From WQXF01 sp031552825 (GTDB lineage: Bacteria > Bacillota > Clostridia > Christensenellales > Aristaeellaceae): a DNA stretch of 44,054 bases. Positions 16,462 to 25,292 of this stretch are shown piece after piece. How positions within the stretch are numbered: the first letter of the stretch is position 1; every line of letters starts with the position of its first letter. The notes below the pieces were generated by a model that was not told the DNA's origin, did no database searches, and saw nothing but the letters and a program-made list of their open reading frames with translations. The stretch covers positions 1 through 44,054 of the forward strand of contig JAVBMD010000006.1 of the NCBI GenBank assembly GCA_031552825.1, in the 5' to 3' direction. The translations under genes and the position numbers were made by a program.

Positions 16462-17628
16462 CTACAGTCGCCCCACTCCGGCGGCAAGCGCGGCGCGAAC
16501 CGCCGCAATGGCGCGCTCGATCTCGGCTTCGGTAGTCGAGCCGCCGGGGGAGAAGCGCACCATGCCTTGCGGGAAGGTACCCAACGCCCTATGCGCGCTG
16601 GGGGCGCAGTGCAGGCCGCAGCGCGTCAAGATGCCGTGCTCCTGCTCGAGATAGGTTGCGATTTCGGCGTTGTCATGCCCCTCGAAATCCACCGAGACGA
16701 CGGCGGTGCGGTTGTCCCAATCGGCGCTGCCGGGCAGGCGGGCGGCGGTGCAGGCGGCGAGGCCTTCGTGCAGCATGCGCGCAAGGTGCCGCTCTCGCGC
16801 GCGGAGGACGGCGACGCCGCGCTGCTCGATGTGCGCCAGCGCGGCGTGCAGCCCATAGATGCCCGGCAGATTCGGTGTGCCGGGCTCAAACTTGTCGGGC
16901 AAGAAGGCGGGCATCTCCTCGGAATCCGAAAGGCTGCCGGTGCCCCCGGCGAGCAGCGGATCCATAGCGGCGGCCAGCGCGTCGGACAGCGCGATGCCGC
17001 CGGTACCCTGCGGCCCCAGCAGCCCCTTATGCCCGGTGAAGGCCACGGCGTCCAGCCGCATAGCCGACATGTCGATGTCCAACAGACCGGCGGTCTGCGC
17101 GACATCGGCGATAAAGAACAGCTTGTGCGCGCGGGCGATTTGCCCCAGCGCCGCGAGCGGCAGCACGTTGCCGCACACGTTGGAGGCATGCAGCGCGAGG
17201 ATCGCGCGGGTATTCGGCTGGAGCAGCGGCATAGCGTCCTCGGCGCGCGTTATGCCGTTTTCGTCGCAAGGGATGCGGCTGAAGGAGACGCTTGGCTGCA
17301 TCTGCACCAGCGGCCGCATCAGCGCGTTGTGCTCTAGGCTGCTGACCAGCACGTGATCGCCGGGGCGCAGCAGTCCCTTGATAATCATGTTGAGCGACTG
17401 CGTGACCCCGGAAGTCAGCACGACATTGCGCGGCTTGGGCGCGCCGAAAAGCCGCGCCAACCGCGCGCGCGTTTCAATGACCACCCCTGCGGCGGCATAC
17501 GCATCGGCATAGCCGCCCCGGTTGATGTTGCAGCCCACTTCTTCCATAAAATAGCGCACCGCTTCGGCGACGCCCGGCGCTTTGGGGAAGGAAGTACTGG
17601 CATTGTCGAGATAAATCTGGTTTTTCAT
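16462..17628 (-). CDS. aminotransferase class V, cysteine desulfurase/selenocysteine lyase-like
   Basis: The 388-residue PLP enzyme has the NifS/Csd fold. The N-terminus is YLDNASTSFPK, the PLP-binding Lys201 is in FTGHKGLLGPQGTGG, and the conserved Cys337/Cys341 are in TRCGLHCAPSAH. It belongs to the subfamily often found with selenium genes rather than with Fe-S assembly. The likely reaction is removal of sulfur or selenium from cysteine or selenocysteine to give a persulfide or perselenide for SelD. ATG 17628 follows GGGAG on the minus strand. It diverges from the yedE-like gene. Convergence with the GH2 gene shows no obvious terminator. Confidence 0.85.
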   Translation of the reverse strand: MKNQIYLDNASTSFPKAPGVAEAVRYFMEEVGCNINRGGYADAYAAAGVVIETRARLARLFGAPKPRNVVLTSGVTQSLNMIIKGLLRPGDHVLVSSLEHNALMRPLVQMQPSVSFSRIPCDENGITRAEDAMPLLQPNTRAILALHASNVCGNVLPLAALGQIARAHKLFFIADVAQTAGLLDIDMSAMRLDAVAFTGHKGLLGPQGTGGIALSDALAAAMDPLLAGGTGSLSDSEEMPAFLPDKFEPGTPNLPGIYGLHAALAHIEQRGVAVLRARERHLARMLHEGLAACTAARLPGSADWDNRTAVVSVDFEGHDNAEIATYLEQEHGILTRCGLHCAPSAHRALGTFPQGMVRFSPGGSTTEAEIERAIAAVRAALAAGVGRL

Positions 17629-17660
17629 CGCAAGCTTCTCCCGCCATTCGATCTGCATGT

Positions 17661-17689
17661 ATTGTACCGCGAATCGGGCGAAAGGTACA
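17661..17689. promoter_or_regulatory. inverted repeat over the desulfurase promoter
   Basis: TGTACC (17663-17668) and GGTACA (17684-17689) form an inverted repeat. The left arm overlaps TACAAT read on the minus strand (17661-17666), a plausible -10 for the desulfurase gene. It is a candidate regulator site between the divergent selenium genes. Confidence 0.3.
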
Positions 17690-17800
17690 GCGCTATAGAA
17701 ACGCTCTATCGACAGGATTCGATCGATATCAACAATCTATTTCCTTCTTTTGTCCCTTCATTATACAATGCAACAAAGGGAAAAAAGAGGGGTGTTGTGG

Positions 17801-18877
17801 ATGACCAAGAAACTGACCGACAAGACAAAGCTTCTGCTGACCGGGCTGCTGATCGGCGCGATCGCCATTGCGCTGGTGCGGCTGGGCAATCCGGCCAATA
17901 TGGGCTTCTGTGTGGCCTGCTTTTTGCGCGATATCGCGGGGGGCATCGGCCTGCACCGCGCCGAGCCGGTGCAGTACGTTCGCCCGGAGATCATCGGCAT
18001 GATCGTGGGCGCGTTCCTCGTTGCGGTGGGCACGAAGGAGTTCCGCGTGCGCGGCGGCTCCTCGCCGGTGCTGCGCTTCGTGCTGGGTTTTCTGGTGATG
18101 ATCGGCGCGCTGATGTTCCTCGGCTGCCCGCTGCGCATGATCCTGCGCTTGGCTGGCGGCGATCTCAACGCGATCTTCGGCCTGCTGGGCTTTGCGGCGG
18201 GCATCGGCGTGGGTGTGCTCTTCCTGAACAAGGGTTTCAGCCTCAAGCGCACGCACGATCTGCCCATCCTCGAAGGTTTGGCGTTGCCGATGAGCGCCGT
18301 AGGGCTGCTGGCGATGCTGATGGTGGGCGCGAGCTTCCTTTTCTTCAGCGAGAAGGGGCCCGGCTCGATGCACGCGCCGGTATGGGCTTCGCTGGCGGCA
18401 GGGCTGATCGTCGGCGGCTTGGCGCAGCGTTCGCGGCTGTGCATGGTGGGCGGCCTGCGCGATGTGGCGCTGTTCAAAGATTGGACGCTGCTGCTTGGCT
18501 TCGTGGGCATCTTTGCGGCGGCGCTGCTGGGCAACGTGATCTTCGGCTCCTTTAAGCTCGGCTTTGCGGGGCAGCCGATCGCGCACACCGACGGCCTGTG
18601 GAACTTCCTCGGGCTGGCGGTGGTGGGTTTCGGCTCGGTGCTGCTGGGCGGCTGCCCGCTGCGCCAGCTGATCTTGGCCGGCGAGGGCAACTCCGATTCT
18701 ACCGTTACGGTGCTGGGCATGGTGGTCGGCGCGGCGGTATGCCACAACTTTAAGCTGGCCTCCTCCGCCGAAGGGCCTACGGCAAACGGCAAGATCGCCG
18801 TGCTCGTCGCGCTGGCGATTCTTGTGGCAGTGGCTGTGGCCTACTCCGGATTTTTCAAAAAGAGCACGGCGAAGTAA
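17801..18877 (+). CDS. yedE: YedE-type selenium/sulfur transporter
   Basis: The 358-residue integral membrane protein has about nine to ten transmembrane helices and the YeeE/YedE cysteine motifs MGFCVACFLRD, FLGCPLRMIL, RSRLCMVGG and GGCPLRQLI. The two halves are related, as in thiosulfate transporters of this family. Location in a selenium cluster argues for uptake of a selenium compound, a role proposed for YedE from gene context. The start MTKKLTD at 17801 has AAAGAGGGG upstream; an earlier ATG at 17766 would add an uncharacteristic leader. The TusA-like gene follows 15 bases after its stop. Confidence 0.88.
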   Translation: MTKKLTDKTKLLLTGLLIGAIAIALVRLGNPANMGFCVACFLRDIAGGIGLHRAEPVQYVRPEIIGMIVGAFLVAVGTKEFRVRGGSSPVLRFVLGFLVMIGALMFLGCPLRMILRLAGGDLNAIFGLLGFAAGIGVGVLFLNKGFSLKRTHDLPILEGLALPMSAVGLLAMLMVGASFLFFSEKGPGSMHAPVWASLAAGLIVGGLAQRSRLCMVGGLRDVALFKDWTLLLGFVGIFAAALLGNVIFGSFKLGFAGQPIAHTDGLWNFLGLAVVGFGSVLLGGCPLRQLILAGEGNSDSTVTVLGMVVGAAVCHNFKLASSAEGPTANGKIAVLVALAILVAVAVAYSGFFKKSTAK

Positions 18878-18892
18878 GAGGGGGAGATGAGC

Positions 18893-19102
18893 ATGACGAT
18901 GATCGACGCGCGCGGGCGTTCCTGCCCGGAACCGGTGCTGATGACCCGCAACGCGCTGGCCTCTAAAGAAGCCGGGTACGAGGTGCTGGTGGATAACCGG
19001 ACGGCGGAGCAGAACGTGACGCGCTTCGCCAACCAAGCCGGATACAGCGTGAAATCGACCGAGCGGGAGGGGACGTATTGCCTCGCGCTCCAGCGCCGCT
19101 GA
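18893..19102 (+). CDS. TusA/SirA-like sulfur (selenium) carrier, YedF N-terminal type
   Basis: The 69-residue protein begins MTMIDARGRSCPEPVLMTRNAL, carrying the CPxP motif of TusA-family persulfide carriers. In many selenium-using bacteria this domain is the N-terminal part of YedF; here it stands alone. GGGGAG at 18881-18886 gives spacing six to ATG 18893, while ATG 18887 touches the Shine-Dalgarno. It sits between yedE and the DUF3343 gene, one base from the latter. This supports a relay from transporter or desulfurase to SelD, which is inference. Confidence 0.85.
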   Translation: MTMIDARGRSCPEPVLMTRNALASKEAGYEVLVDNRTAEQNVTRFANQAGYSVKSTEREGTYCLALQRR

Positions 19103-19103
19103 T

Positions 19104-19352
19104 ATGGCGCGGTATATCGCGACTTTTTTCTCGCACTATGACGCGCTGACCTTCGCCCAAAGCCTGCAGGCGCTAGGCATCGCGGCGCAGCCGATGCCCG
19201 TGCCCCGGCGCGTAAGTTCTTCCTGCGGCACCGGCGTGAAGTTTGAAACCGGGCAAGCGGTACGGGAGTTGGTGCAGGAAGGGCTGGATCGGGTGTACCG
19301 ATGCGACGATGATATTTGGACGCTGGTGCTGGAGAATCGCGTAGAGGATTAG
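19104..19352 (+). CDS. DUF3343 putative Se/S carrier protein
   Basis: The 82-residue protein has the DUF3343 (putative Se/S carrier) pattern MARYIATFFSHYDALTFAQSLQALGI, then PVPRRVSSSCGTGVKF with a single conserved cysteine before a glycine. It starts one base after the TusA-like stop and is the last gene of the yedE transcript. A bidirectional terminator follows. The family function is proposed from context only. Confidence 0.83.
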   Translation: MARYIATFFSHYDALTFAQSLQALGIAAQPMPVPRRVSSSCGTGVKFETGQAVRELVQEGLDRVYRCDDDIWTLVLENRVED

Positions 19353-19395
19353 AGAACCGCCTCGCCGGATGCAATTCCGTCGAGGCGGTTTCTTC
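19353..19395. terminator. bidirectional terminator between the selenium carrier and grdD genes
   Basis: AACCGCCTCG (19355-19364) and CGAGGCGGTT (19381-19390) form a ten-pair stem. It is followed by TCTTCATTAT on the plus strand and CTCTAATCC on the minus strand. It separates two convergent operons. Confidence 0.85.
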
Positions 19396-19418
19396 ATTAT
19401 ATACCGTCGTTTGATATC

Positions 19419-20534
19419 CTACAGATATTCCGCCGCCTTGAGCGCCGCGATGGCCGCTTCGGCGTCCTCGGAAGCCACCATGATGACCGGGCCGGTGCAA
19501 CCCATGCCGGTGGTGGCATAGATGCCCTGCTTCCACACGGCGCGCGCCGCATCCTCCAGCACCAGAATTTCCACGCCGGTGATCTCCTCGTTGACCACCT
19601 TGGCGGGCGGCGGCTTGATCTCGGCGCTGCTTTCGGCCACGGCGGGGGCGGCGAGGGATTTGAGGACAGCGTCCAGCCCGGCCTTGCGCGCCAGCGCGAA
19701 TTCATTGCGCACCTTGTCCGCCAGATGGCCGCGCGCGCAGGCGCCCGCGTAGCGAAGCGCTCCGGCCACCACCGGCGCGCCCGATGCGCGCGAGATGATG
19801 TTCACGATGCGCTGCTGCCCCTCGCCGACGCCGGGGCCGTAGCCGTCGCCCAGCGATTCGTAGTTGCCGCCGGTGGTGAATGCGCTCATCATCTTCATGA
19901 TGACGTTGCCGGTCAGGCTGTCCATCACCATGATATCAGGTACGCCCTGCAATAGGTCGTTGCCGCGCATCACCACGCCGCCGTCGGCGCGGGCGCTCTG
20001 GGTGAACACGACGGGGTAGCCCGCCTCGTCCAGCTTCTGCAGCGCCCTCTCGAGCTGGCGCGCGCCGTCTAGGTTCAGAATGCCCACCGTCGGATTGCTG
20101 TTGCCGCAGGCCTTGGCTACGGCGATGGCCGAGAGCGTGTTCTTGAGCATGGCGCTGACCCGCTCGGTATCGCTGGTGCCGGTGGTGGAGGCGATGTACA
20201 TGCCGCGCCCCAGCCCCGGGGTAATCACGCGCCCCACGGTGGAGACGCCGATGGGAAAGCTGTAGTGCATCGTCACCGCTGCGTCCAGCTCGCCGGAATC
20301 GAGCATGGCATCCATGCGCGCCTTGGCGGCGCCTGCGTCGGTCTCCTCGATGAGCACGACTTCCAGCTCCGGCGACTGCGCCAGCGCCGCGCCGCGCCGC
20401 ATCTCTTCCGCGCCGTGCTCGCTGCCGGTGGTGGTGAGGCCGACGCGCGTCCTGCGGCCAAAGCTGCCGGTAGCCAGCCCGGCGGAGACCTCCTCGAATA
20501 CCTGGGCGATGGTTTCTTTGATGTGCCTATCCAT
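19419..20534 (-). CDS. grdD: glycine reductase complex component C, alpha subunit GrdD
   Basis: The 371-residue protein matches GrdD of amino-acid-reducing clostridia. Component C accepts the carboxymethyl group as an acetyl thioester and releases acetyl phosphate. The acyl-carrying cysteine is Cys346 in TGMGCTGPVIMVASED, equivalent to the reactive cysteine near the GrdD C-terminus. The N-terminal two thirds resemble PlsX/phosphotransacetylase-like folds (VGLTTTGSEHGAEEM, ASTTGTSDTERV). It is the last gene of the grd operon; AGGAGG precedes the ATG and overlaps the end of grdC. An Ala/Pro-rich linker occurs at about 290-315. Confidence 0.95.
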   Translation of the reverse strand: MDRHIKETIAQVFEEVSAGLATGSFGRRTRVGLTTTGSEHGAEEMRRGAALAQSPELEVVLIEETDAGAAKARMDAMLDSGELDAAVTMHYSFPIGVSTVGRVITPGLGRGMYIASTTGTSDTERVSAMLKNTLSAIAVAKACGNSNPTVGILNLDGARQLERALQKLDEAGYPVVFTQSARADGGVVMRGNDLLQGVPDIMVMDSLTGNVIMKMMSAFTTGGNYESLGDGYGPGVGEGQQRIVNIISRASGAPVVAGALRYAGACARGHLADKVRNEFALARKAGLDAVLKSLAAPAVAESSAEIKPPPAKVVNEEITGVEILVLEDAARAVWKQGIYATTGMGCTGPVIMVASEDAEAAIAALKAAEYL

Positions 20535-20543
20535 TGCGCCCTC

Positions 20544-22085
20544 CTACTCTGCCCGCAGCGAGGCGGCAAACTGTGCCATCGCTTCGGCGATCATCGCGCG
20601 CACGCTTTCCTTATCCAGAGCTTGCTCGGCGGACTTGCCGTCGTTGCGTTCGACGATGAAGGATACGCCGTCGAACAGGTTGGTCAGCCGCCCGAGGAAC
20701 AGGCTGCCCTTGCCCACGATCATCACGCGGCGCAGTTCTTCGGCGGCCATCATGTCGCGGCAGTGGGCGAGGAAGGGGACGCCCGAGGGGATATGCCCCT
20801 GCGTCGGCGCGAAGCCCGGCATGCTGATGCGCTCCACGACCTCGTTCAGCGCGCTGCGCTCGAAGTCCTGCCGCATCACGCCCAGCGCCGCGATCATCTT
20901 GTAATTGGCCTTGGGTACGTCGCCCGCGCCTGCGGGTTCGGTGATCTCGGGGTTCTGCATCTCCACCGAGAAGGTGTCGATGTCGGCCAGCTTGATGCCG
21001 GTGCGATCCAGCGGCGCGGCGATGATGGCCTGCATCACGGCCTGCGGCGAGGCGCCGCTGCCGATGGTGTGGCGGCCGACGGTGTCGGTGCGGATGACCG
21101 GCGATACGCCGTCGTTCTCGCCGACGTGCACCGCGAACGCGCCGAGCATGTCCTCGAGCACCGGCAGGCCCTTTTTCACGTGATCCTTGGCGTTGAGGCC
21201 GAGCTTGGCCGAAGCGCCGCCCGCCAGCACCACCACGTTTTTGTAAACGCCGCTCTGCACCAGCGCCGCCGCCTCCACCATCGCGTGTACCGGGCCTGCG
21301 CAGAAGCTGCGGGTGTCGCTGCCGGTGGCGTTGACGCAATCGCAAATCTCGCCGATGGACTTGGCGAAGTTGCCGCCGCCGCGCTGGTTCATGTCGCCGC
21401 AGGCTTCCTCGGAACACTCGATGATGTATTCGACCTCCTCGGCCTTCAGGCCGGTCTTGGCGAATAGCAGCGCGAGGCCGAAGGCCGCCGAAGCCTTGCT
21501 GACCAAGTTTTCGAACATCACATGGTCGCTGAGCGCGGCGTCGAAATCGTGCGCCTTCTTGACGCAGCCGATCAGCACGCCGTTCAGGTACATCGGCTCG
21601 GCCTTGTGCTCGGCGACGAGGGCGTCGATTTGCGTCTGCTCGGCGTGCCCTTTTTCCAGCTTGGCCAGCGTTTTCCAGCCGCCGACCACCGGATGCGCCT
21701 GCAGCTTAGGCAAGATGGCGTTCTGGAAGCTTGCTTCCAGCAGCACCAGATCGAACATGTCCACCGCCTTCATCAGGCCGTAGAACTCGTCCAGCGGCAT
21801 GATCTCGCCATGCTTGCCTTCGCGCGTGGCATTGGGTACCGGGTGGGTATACCAGGGGCGCTCGATGCCGTCCAGCGCGTGCGGGCGCAGGTTGCCGATG
21901 TACACTTGGTTGGGCGGATAGGCTACCGCGTCGGCAAAGGAGCGCAAATGTCCGGGCAGCGCTTTCAAGTGATCCGAATCGGGGTGCAGGTGCCGCTCGC
22001 TGGTCTGGGTGCTGCCCTGATGTACCACCATATCGGGCGCTTGGATCAGGGCGTAGCTGGCACCGCGCAATACAGGGAAGCTCAT
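20544..22085 (-). CDS. grdC: glycine reductase complex component C, beta subunit GrdC
   Basis: The 513-residue protein matches GrdC, distantly related to FabH/KAS III condensing enzymes. It contains SLTTG-free but family-typical segments such as YALIQAPDMVVHQGSTQTSE at the N-terminus, HPVVGGWKTLAKLEKGHAE, and FCAGPVHAMVEAAALVQSG. With GrdD it converts the acetyl thioester to acetyl phosphate. ATG 22085 has TGGAGG seven bases upstream. A hairpin with a short T-run lies between grdB and grdC, so component C may be made in lower amount than the selenoproteins. Confidence 0.95.
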   Translation of the reverse strand: MSFPVLRGASYALIQAPDMVVHQGSTQTSERHLHPDSDHLKALPGHLRSFADAVAYPPNQVYIGNLRPHALDGIERPWYTHPVPNATREGKHGEIMPLDEFYGLMKAVDMFDLVLLEASFQNAILPKLQAHPVVGGWKTLAKLEKGHAEQTQIDALVAEHKAEPMYLNGVLIGCVKKAHDFDAALSDHVMFENLVSKASAAFGLALLFAKTGLKAEEVEYIIECSEEACGDMNQRGGGNFAKSIGEICDCVNATGSDTRSFCAGPVHAMVEAAALVQSGVYKNVVVLAGGASAKLGLNAKDHVKKGLPVLEDMLGAFAVHVGENDGVSPVIRTDTVGRHTIGSGASPQAVMQAIIAAPLDRTGIKLADIDTFSVEMQNPEITEPAGAGDVPKANYKMIAALGVMRQDFERSALNEVVERISMPGFAPTQGHIPSGVPFLAHCRDMMAAEELRRVMIVGKGSLFLGRLTNLFDGVSFIVERNDGKSAEQALDKESVRAMIAEAMAQFAASLRAE

Positions 22086-22103
22086 ATTTGTACCTCCATA
22101 GCT

Positions 22104-22135
22104 TTTAAGAAAGCCGGAGATCGGAATCTCCGGCT
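22104..22135 (-). terminator. hairpin between grdB and grdC, possible partial terminator
   Basis: On the minus strand AGCCGGAGAT and ATCTCCGGCT form a perfect ten-pair stem with loop TCCG, followed by TTCTTAAAA. It lies between the grdB stop and the grdC ribosome binding site. Its likely effects are attenuation or protection of upstream mRNA. Confidence 0.6.
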
Positions 22136-22151
22136 GTATGTCATGCCGACA

Positions 22152-23450
22152 TTAGTCTTTGAACACCGTCTGCCCGTCAACCTCGGTACACAGCGCACGG
22201 AGCGCCTTGCGCACGAGCTTGCGCCGCAGTTCTTTTTCATCCGCAGGGGACATCTCGGGATTGCCCAGCGGATAGGGGATCGCCACGGTGGGCACGATCC
22301 GGTTCGCGCCGACCGTCAGGGAAATGGGAACCACTGTGCACATATGCACCACCGGGAGGCCGTGCCTCTCGATTTCTTTTACCATCGTTGCGCCGCAACG
22401 TGTGCAGGTCCCTCAGGTCGATGTGAGGATGACGCCCTCAACGTGATCGGCCAAGAGCTGCTCGGCGATTTCGGCGGCGAACCGTTTGGCGTTTGCTACG
22501 GACGTTCCGTTGCCAACGGTCGCGTACCAATAATCGTGCAGCGAACCGATTTCTTTCTTTTCAACCATCTCCTTGACCACGTCCACCGGCAGGACGCGAT
22601 CCAGGTCGAGGTTGGCATAGACGGGGTCGTAACCGCCGTGGGCGGTTTCCCCGTTTTCTGGGGTGAAGTCGGTGATGTCTTTGAGGCTGTACTTGCCGTA
22701 CTTGGAGGCGCTGGAGGACTCGATGTGATCCGGGTTGCCTTTCGGCACCGGGCCGCCCGAGGAAACCAGCGCGATCCGCGCCTTGGTGATGTCCTTGATC
22801 GCGGGCTGAGGATCCACGCGGTCAAAAACCGGCATCGGATACTCGGTGGTGAACGCCGCGCCGTTGATCTTTTTGACCAGCATGTCCACGGCGCGCTTGG
22901 AGCCGCGCTCGGCGGCGAAGTAGTTGACGCGCAGACCCTTCTCGATGAAGCCTTCGGTCACCGCTTCACCGGCGGCCAGCTTCTTGACCAGCGCGGTCAT
23001 GTCGGGCACGGCCTTGCGCATGGCGGCGGCGGAATCGCCGGTGGCCACGAAGTAGCCGTAACGCTTGTAGCTCTCGATGCCGGGGTTTTCGATATACATG
23101 CCGCCGACCACCGGGATCTTGAGGTTCTCGTCCACCAGCTTGGCGACGGTGCCGCAGGCCATGCCGTAGCGTCCGGCGTTAAACGCCGGGCCGACGATGA
23201 CCAGATCCGGGTTGCTGCTCTTTATCATATCCAGCACGGCTTTGGAAGCTGCTTCGAGGTTCTCGTTGAAGTAGCTGTCGCCGCAGATGACGGTGGATAT
23301 GATCGTGGCGGCATCGCCCAGCGCGGTTTGCATCGCCATGCCGGGGCCGACGACGCCTTCCCGCTTCTCGGGCGGTACGTTGGCTTTTTCTTCGCCGCCG
23401 ATGCCCGCAAAGAACTGATTGATGTAGTGAACAACCTTAAATTGGCTCAA
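22152..23450 (-). CDS. grdB: glycine reductase component B, selenoprotein GrdB
   Basis: The frame is 432 residues with one in-frame TGA at 22413-22415. It reads VILTSTUGTCTRCGA with selenocysteine at residue 346, the known GrdB selenocysteine motif. Without read-through the locus would look like two broken genes (23450-22413 and 22385-22152). Component B binds glycine (as a Schiff base on the GrdE-derived pyruvoyl group) and passes the carboxymethyl group to selenoprotein A. A CGTTGC-GGC-GCAACG hairpin begins 12 bases after the TGA, consistent with a bacterial SECIS. AGGGGG precedes ATG 23450. The substrate (glycine rather than sarcosine or betaine) is inferred from the glycine riboswitch. 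Confidence 0.95.
22386..22400 (-). promoter_or_regulatory. SECIS-like hairpin in grdB mRNA
   Basis: CGTTGC and GCAACG pair perfectly around a GGC loop (minus strand), starting 12 bases after the UGA. Position and shape fit SelB-recruiting bacterial SECIS elements. Confidence 0.6.
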
Positions 23451-23484
23451 TGCTGCGTCCCCCTTTCTGGGTAATGTGGGTGGG

Positions 23485-23934
23485 TTACGCCCTGTAGGTT
23501 TGCACCTCGGCCTTGATGGCGTCTACGTCGAGCACCATTTCCATCATAGAAATCTGCGCCTCGTACACCGCCGGGTCGATTTCGTCTTTGAGTTCGAAGA
23601 TGTGGTATGCTTTGAGTCCCAACTGGACTCCCGCTAACGGACCTGCATAGGTAGGATCGCCGACGGACACGGTTTCCGCGGCCAAACCGGAAGCCTCAGC
23701 CTCCGCGCCGCCCAGCACGACGATCAGATCGTCCTTGCTGTATTTCTCCGTCAAATCCTTGATCCTTGCCTGATTTTCCAAGTCCATAGCGCCTGCGGAC
23801 GTTCAAACGAAGCACTCGGTCGTGGAAAATACAACTTCCGCGCCGGCTGATTTGACACATTCCTCAATCGCCATGCCCGGGATGCCGTCCCGATCGCCGA
23901 GGATGGCGACCTTCTTGCCCATCAGAATGCTCAT
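23485..23934 (-). CDS. grdA: glycine reductase selenoprotein A, GrdA
   Basis: The frame is 149 residues with an in-frame TGA at 23803-23805 giving selenocysteine 44 in ECFVUTSAGAMDLE, the same position as in characterised GrdA proteins. The start MSILMGKKVAILGDRDGIPG at 23934 has AAGGAG eight bases upstream. A conventional gene finder would report only the part after an internal ATG (to 23787). GrdA carries the carboxymethyl-selenocysteine intermediate between components B and C and is re-reduced by thioredoxin. It lies between grdE and grdB as in other clostridia. Confidence 0.96.
23782..23800 (-). promoter_or_regulatory. SECIS-like hairpin in grdA mRNA
   Basis: GTCC and GGAC close an 11-base GC-rich loop beginning two bases after the UGA (minus strand). 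It is short but placed as expected for a bacterial SECIS. Confidence 0.45.
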
Positions 23935-23980
23935 GAAGAAAAACTCCTTTCCCTAGTAATGTAATTTCTGTTAAAAACCA

Positions 23981-25267
23981 TCAGATGGTTTTCGCAGTAA
24001 GGGTGTGGAAGCCCAGCTCGTTGGTGGCGCCGGTGATGACCTGAATTTCGGCTTGAATGCTGCCGTCGGGCAGCAGGCTGCCGTCCCAGCCACCGGCGAT
24101 GACGTTGGCCACCTCGGGATAGCCGATCACCTGCTTCATCGGCGGCAGGGTGATGACCATGTTGGCGTTGCCGGCGGTGACGCAGGCATTGCCCAGCGGC
24201 GTGGAATCGGCCAGCGACTGGGAGCCGCCGTCCTGCCCGGCATATTCGTCGGTGATGAGCACGGTTTTGATGCCCAGCTTCTCGGCCTTGTTGCAGTTCA
24301 TGACCAAGTCGGCGTCGGGATTGCCGAAGCCTTCCTCGGAGATCACCGCCGCCTCCGCGCCCAGGAACTGGATCAGCTTGGCGGTCATGTTGGAGGAGCG
24401 CTCCTTGTCCATCAAGGTGACGTTCTCGTTGGTAATCACGCAGCCGAGGAAGTTGATGGTCTTGCCGTGCTGGGCGTACAAATCCTCGATCACCGGGCTG
24501 TTCTCGTGGACATAGGTCGGATTTTTATCGCAGGCCGACACGCAGTTGCCGCTGACGATGGCGCCGTCCATCACTTCGGAGGGATACATGAAGGTGGGGA
24601 CGATCTGCTTGACGTCCACGCCGTAGAAGTAGGTGTTGTGCAGCAGGCCCTGGGTCTGCAGCATGTATACGTACACCACCTTGGGCAGCTTCGGATACTG
24701 GGCGGCTTGCTCCAGCAGCGGCTTGGTTTCATAGGTTTTTATCTCGTCGGGCTTTACGGCCTTGGCGGCCTCGCCCAGATAGTTGGCGGCGCGGAACCCG
24801 GCCAAGCGCACCACGACCTCGTGCTCGTGCTGCTTGAGGCTGTCGATGGGCTCCACCTTGACCACCACGTTGCAGAGCTTGGAGAACGGCGTGTATTCCG
24901 CGCCGGGGCCGGACATGTCGATGATGCCCTCCTGAAAGCCGACGATCTTGCCGGTGGTGACCACCGCCGCGCCCTTGAGCACGTGGGTGCGCCCGCTGCC
25001 GACCTGATCCACGCCGGTCATGAAGCCCGGGAAGATGCCGCCGGGGCCGTCTACCTTGACGCGCGGCTCCACGACATCCTTGACCGGCACGATGCGCACC
25101 GACTCGCCGGGGCGCGCCAGAAAAACCTCTACCGACTTGATGCGCTCATCCGCACCGGCGACCGAGGCAAGCTCCTTTTGATTGACATACAAAACGCCGT
25201 TCTTCACCGACGTCGCGTCGGCAAACTGAACATCCTTGATGAAAATATTCCCGATCTCTAGTTGCAT
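23981..25267 (-). CDS. grdE: glycine reductase component B proprotein GrdE
   Basis: The 428-residue protein matches GrdE, the precursor of the alpha and beta subunits of component B. Cys242 in VSGNCVSACDKNPTY is at the known self-cleavage site, where the new N-terminus becomes the pyruvoyl group that binds glycine. The product is thus two chains of about 241 and 187 residues. It lies between trxA and grdA. Together with GrdB it forms the substrate-specific component. Confidence 0.96.
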   Translation of the reverse strand: MQLEIGNIFIKDVQFADATSVKNGVLYVNQKELASVAGADERIKSVEVFLARPGESVRIVPVKDVVEPRVKVDGPGGIFPGFMTGVDQVGSGRTHVLKGAAVVTTGKIVGFQEGIIDMSGPGAEYTPFSKLCNVVVKVEPIDSLKQHEHEVVVRLAGFRAANYLGEAAKAVKPDEIKTYETKPLLEQAAQYPKLPKVVYVYMLQTQGLLHNTYFYGVDVKQIVPTFMYPSEVMDGAIVSGNCVSACDKNPTYVHENSPVIEDLYAQHGKTINFLGCVITNENVTLMDKERSSNMTAKLIQFLGAEAAVISEEGFGNPDADLVMNCNKAEKLGIKTVLITDEYAGQDGGSQSLADSTPLGNACVTAGNANMVITLPPMKQVIGYPEVANVIAGGWDGSLLPDGSIQAEIQVITGATNELGFHTLTAKTI

Positions 25268-25292
25268 GTCATGCCCTCCGATTCACGTTCTG

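Noticed and set aside
22152..22415. Apparent nonsense mutation splitting grdB (and similar breaks in grdA and selD)
   Set aside because: Each TGA sits in a known selenocysteine motif, the frame continues perfectly, and the full Sec insertion machinery is encoded next door.
21522..23474. 650-residue plus-strand frame opposite grdC and grdB
   Set aside because: Composition is that of the complement of GC-rich codons, and the sense strand encodes conserved glycine reductase subunits.
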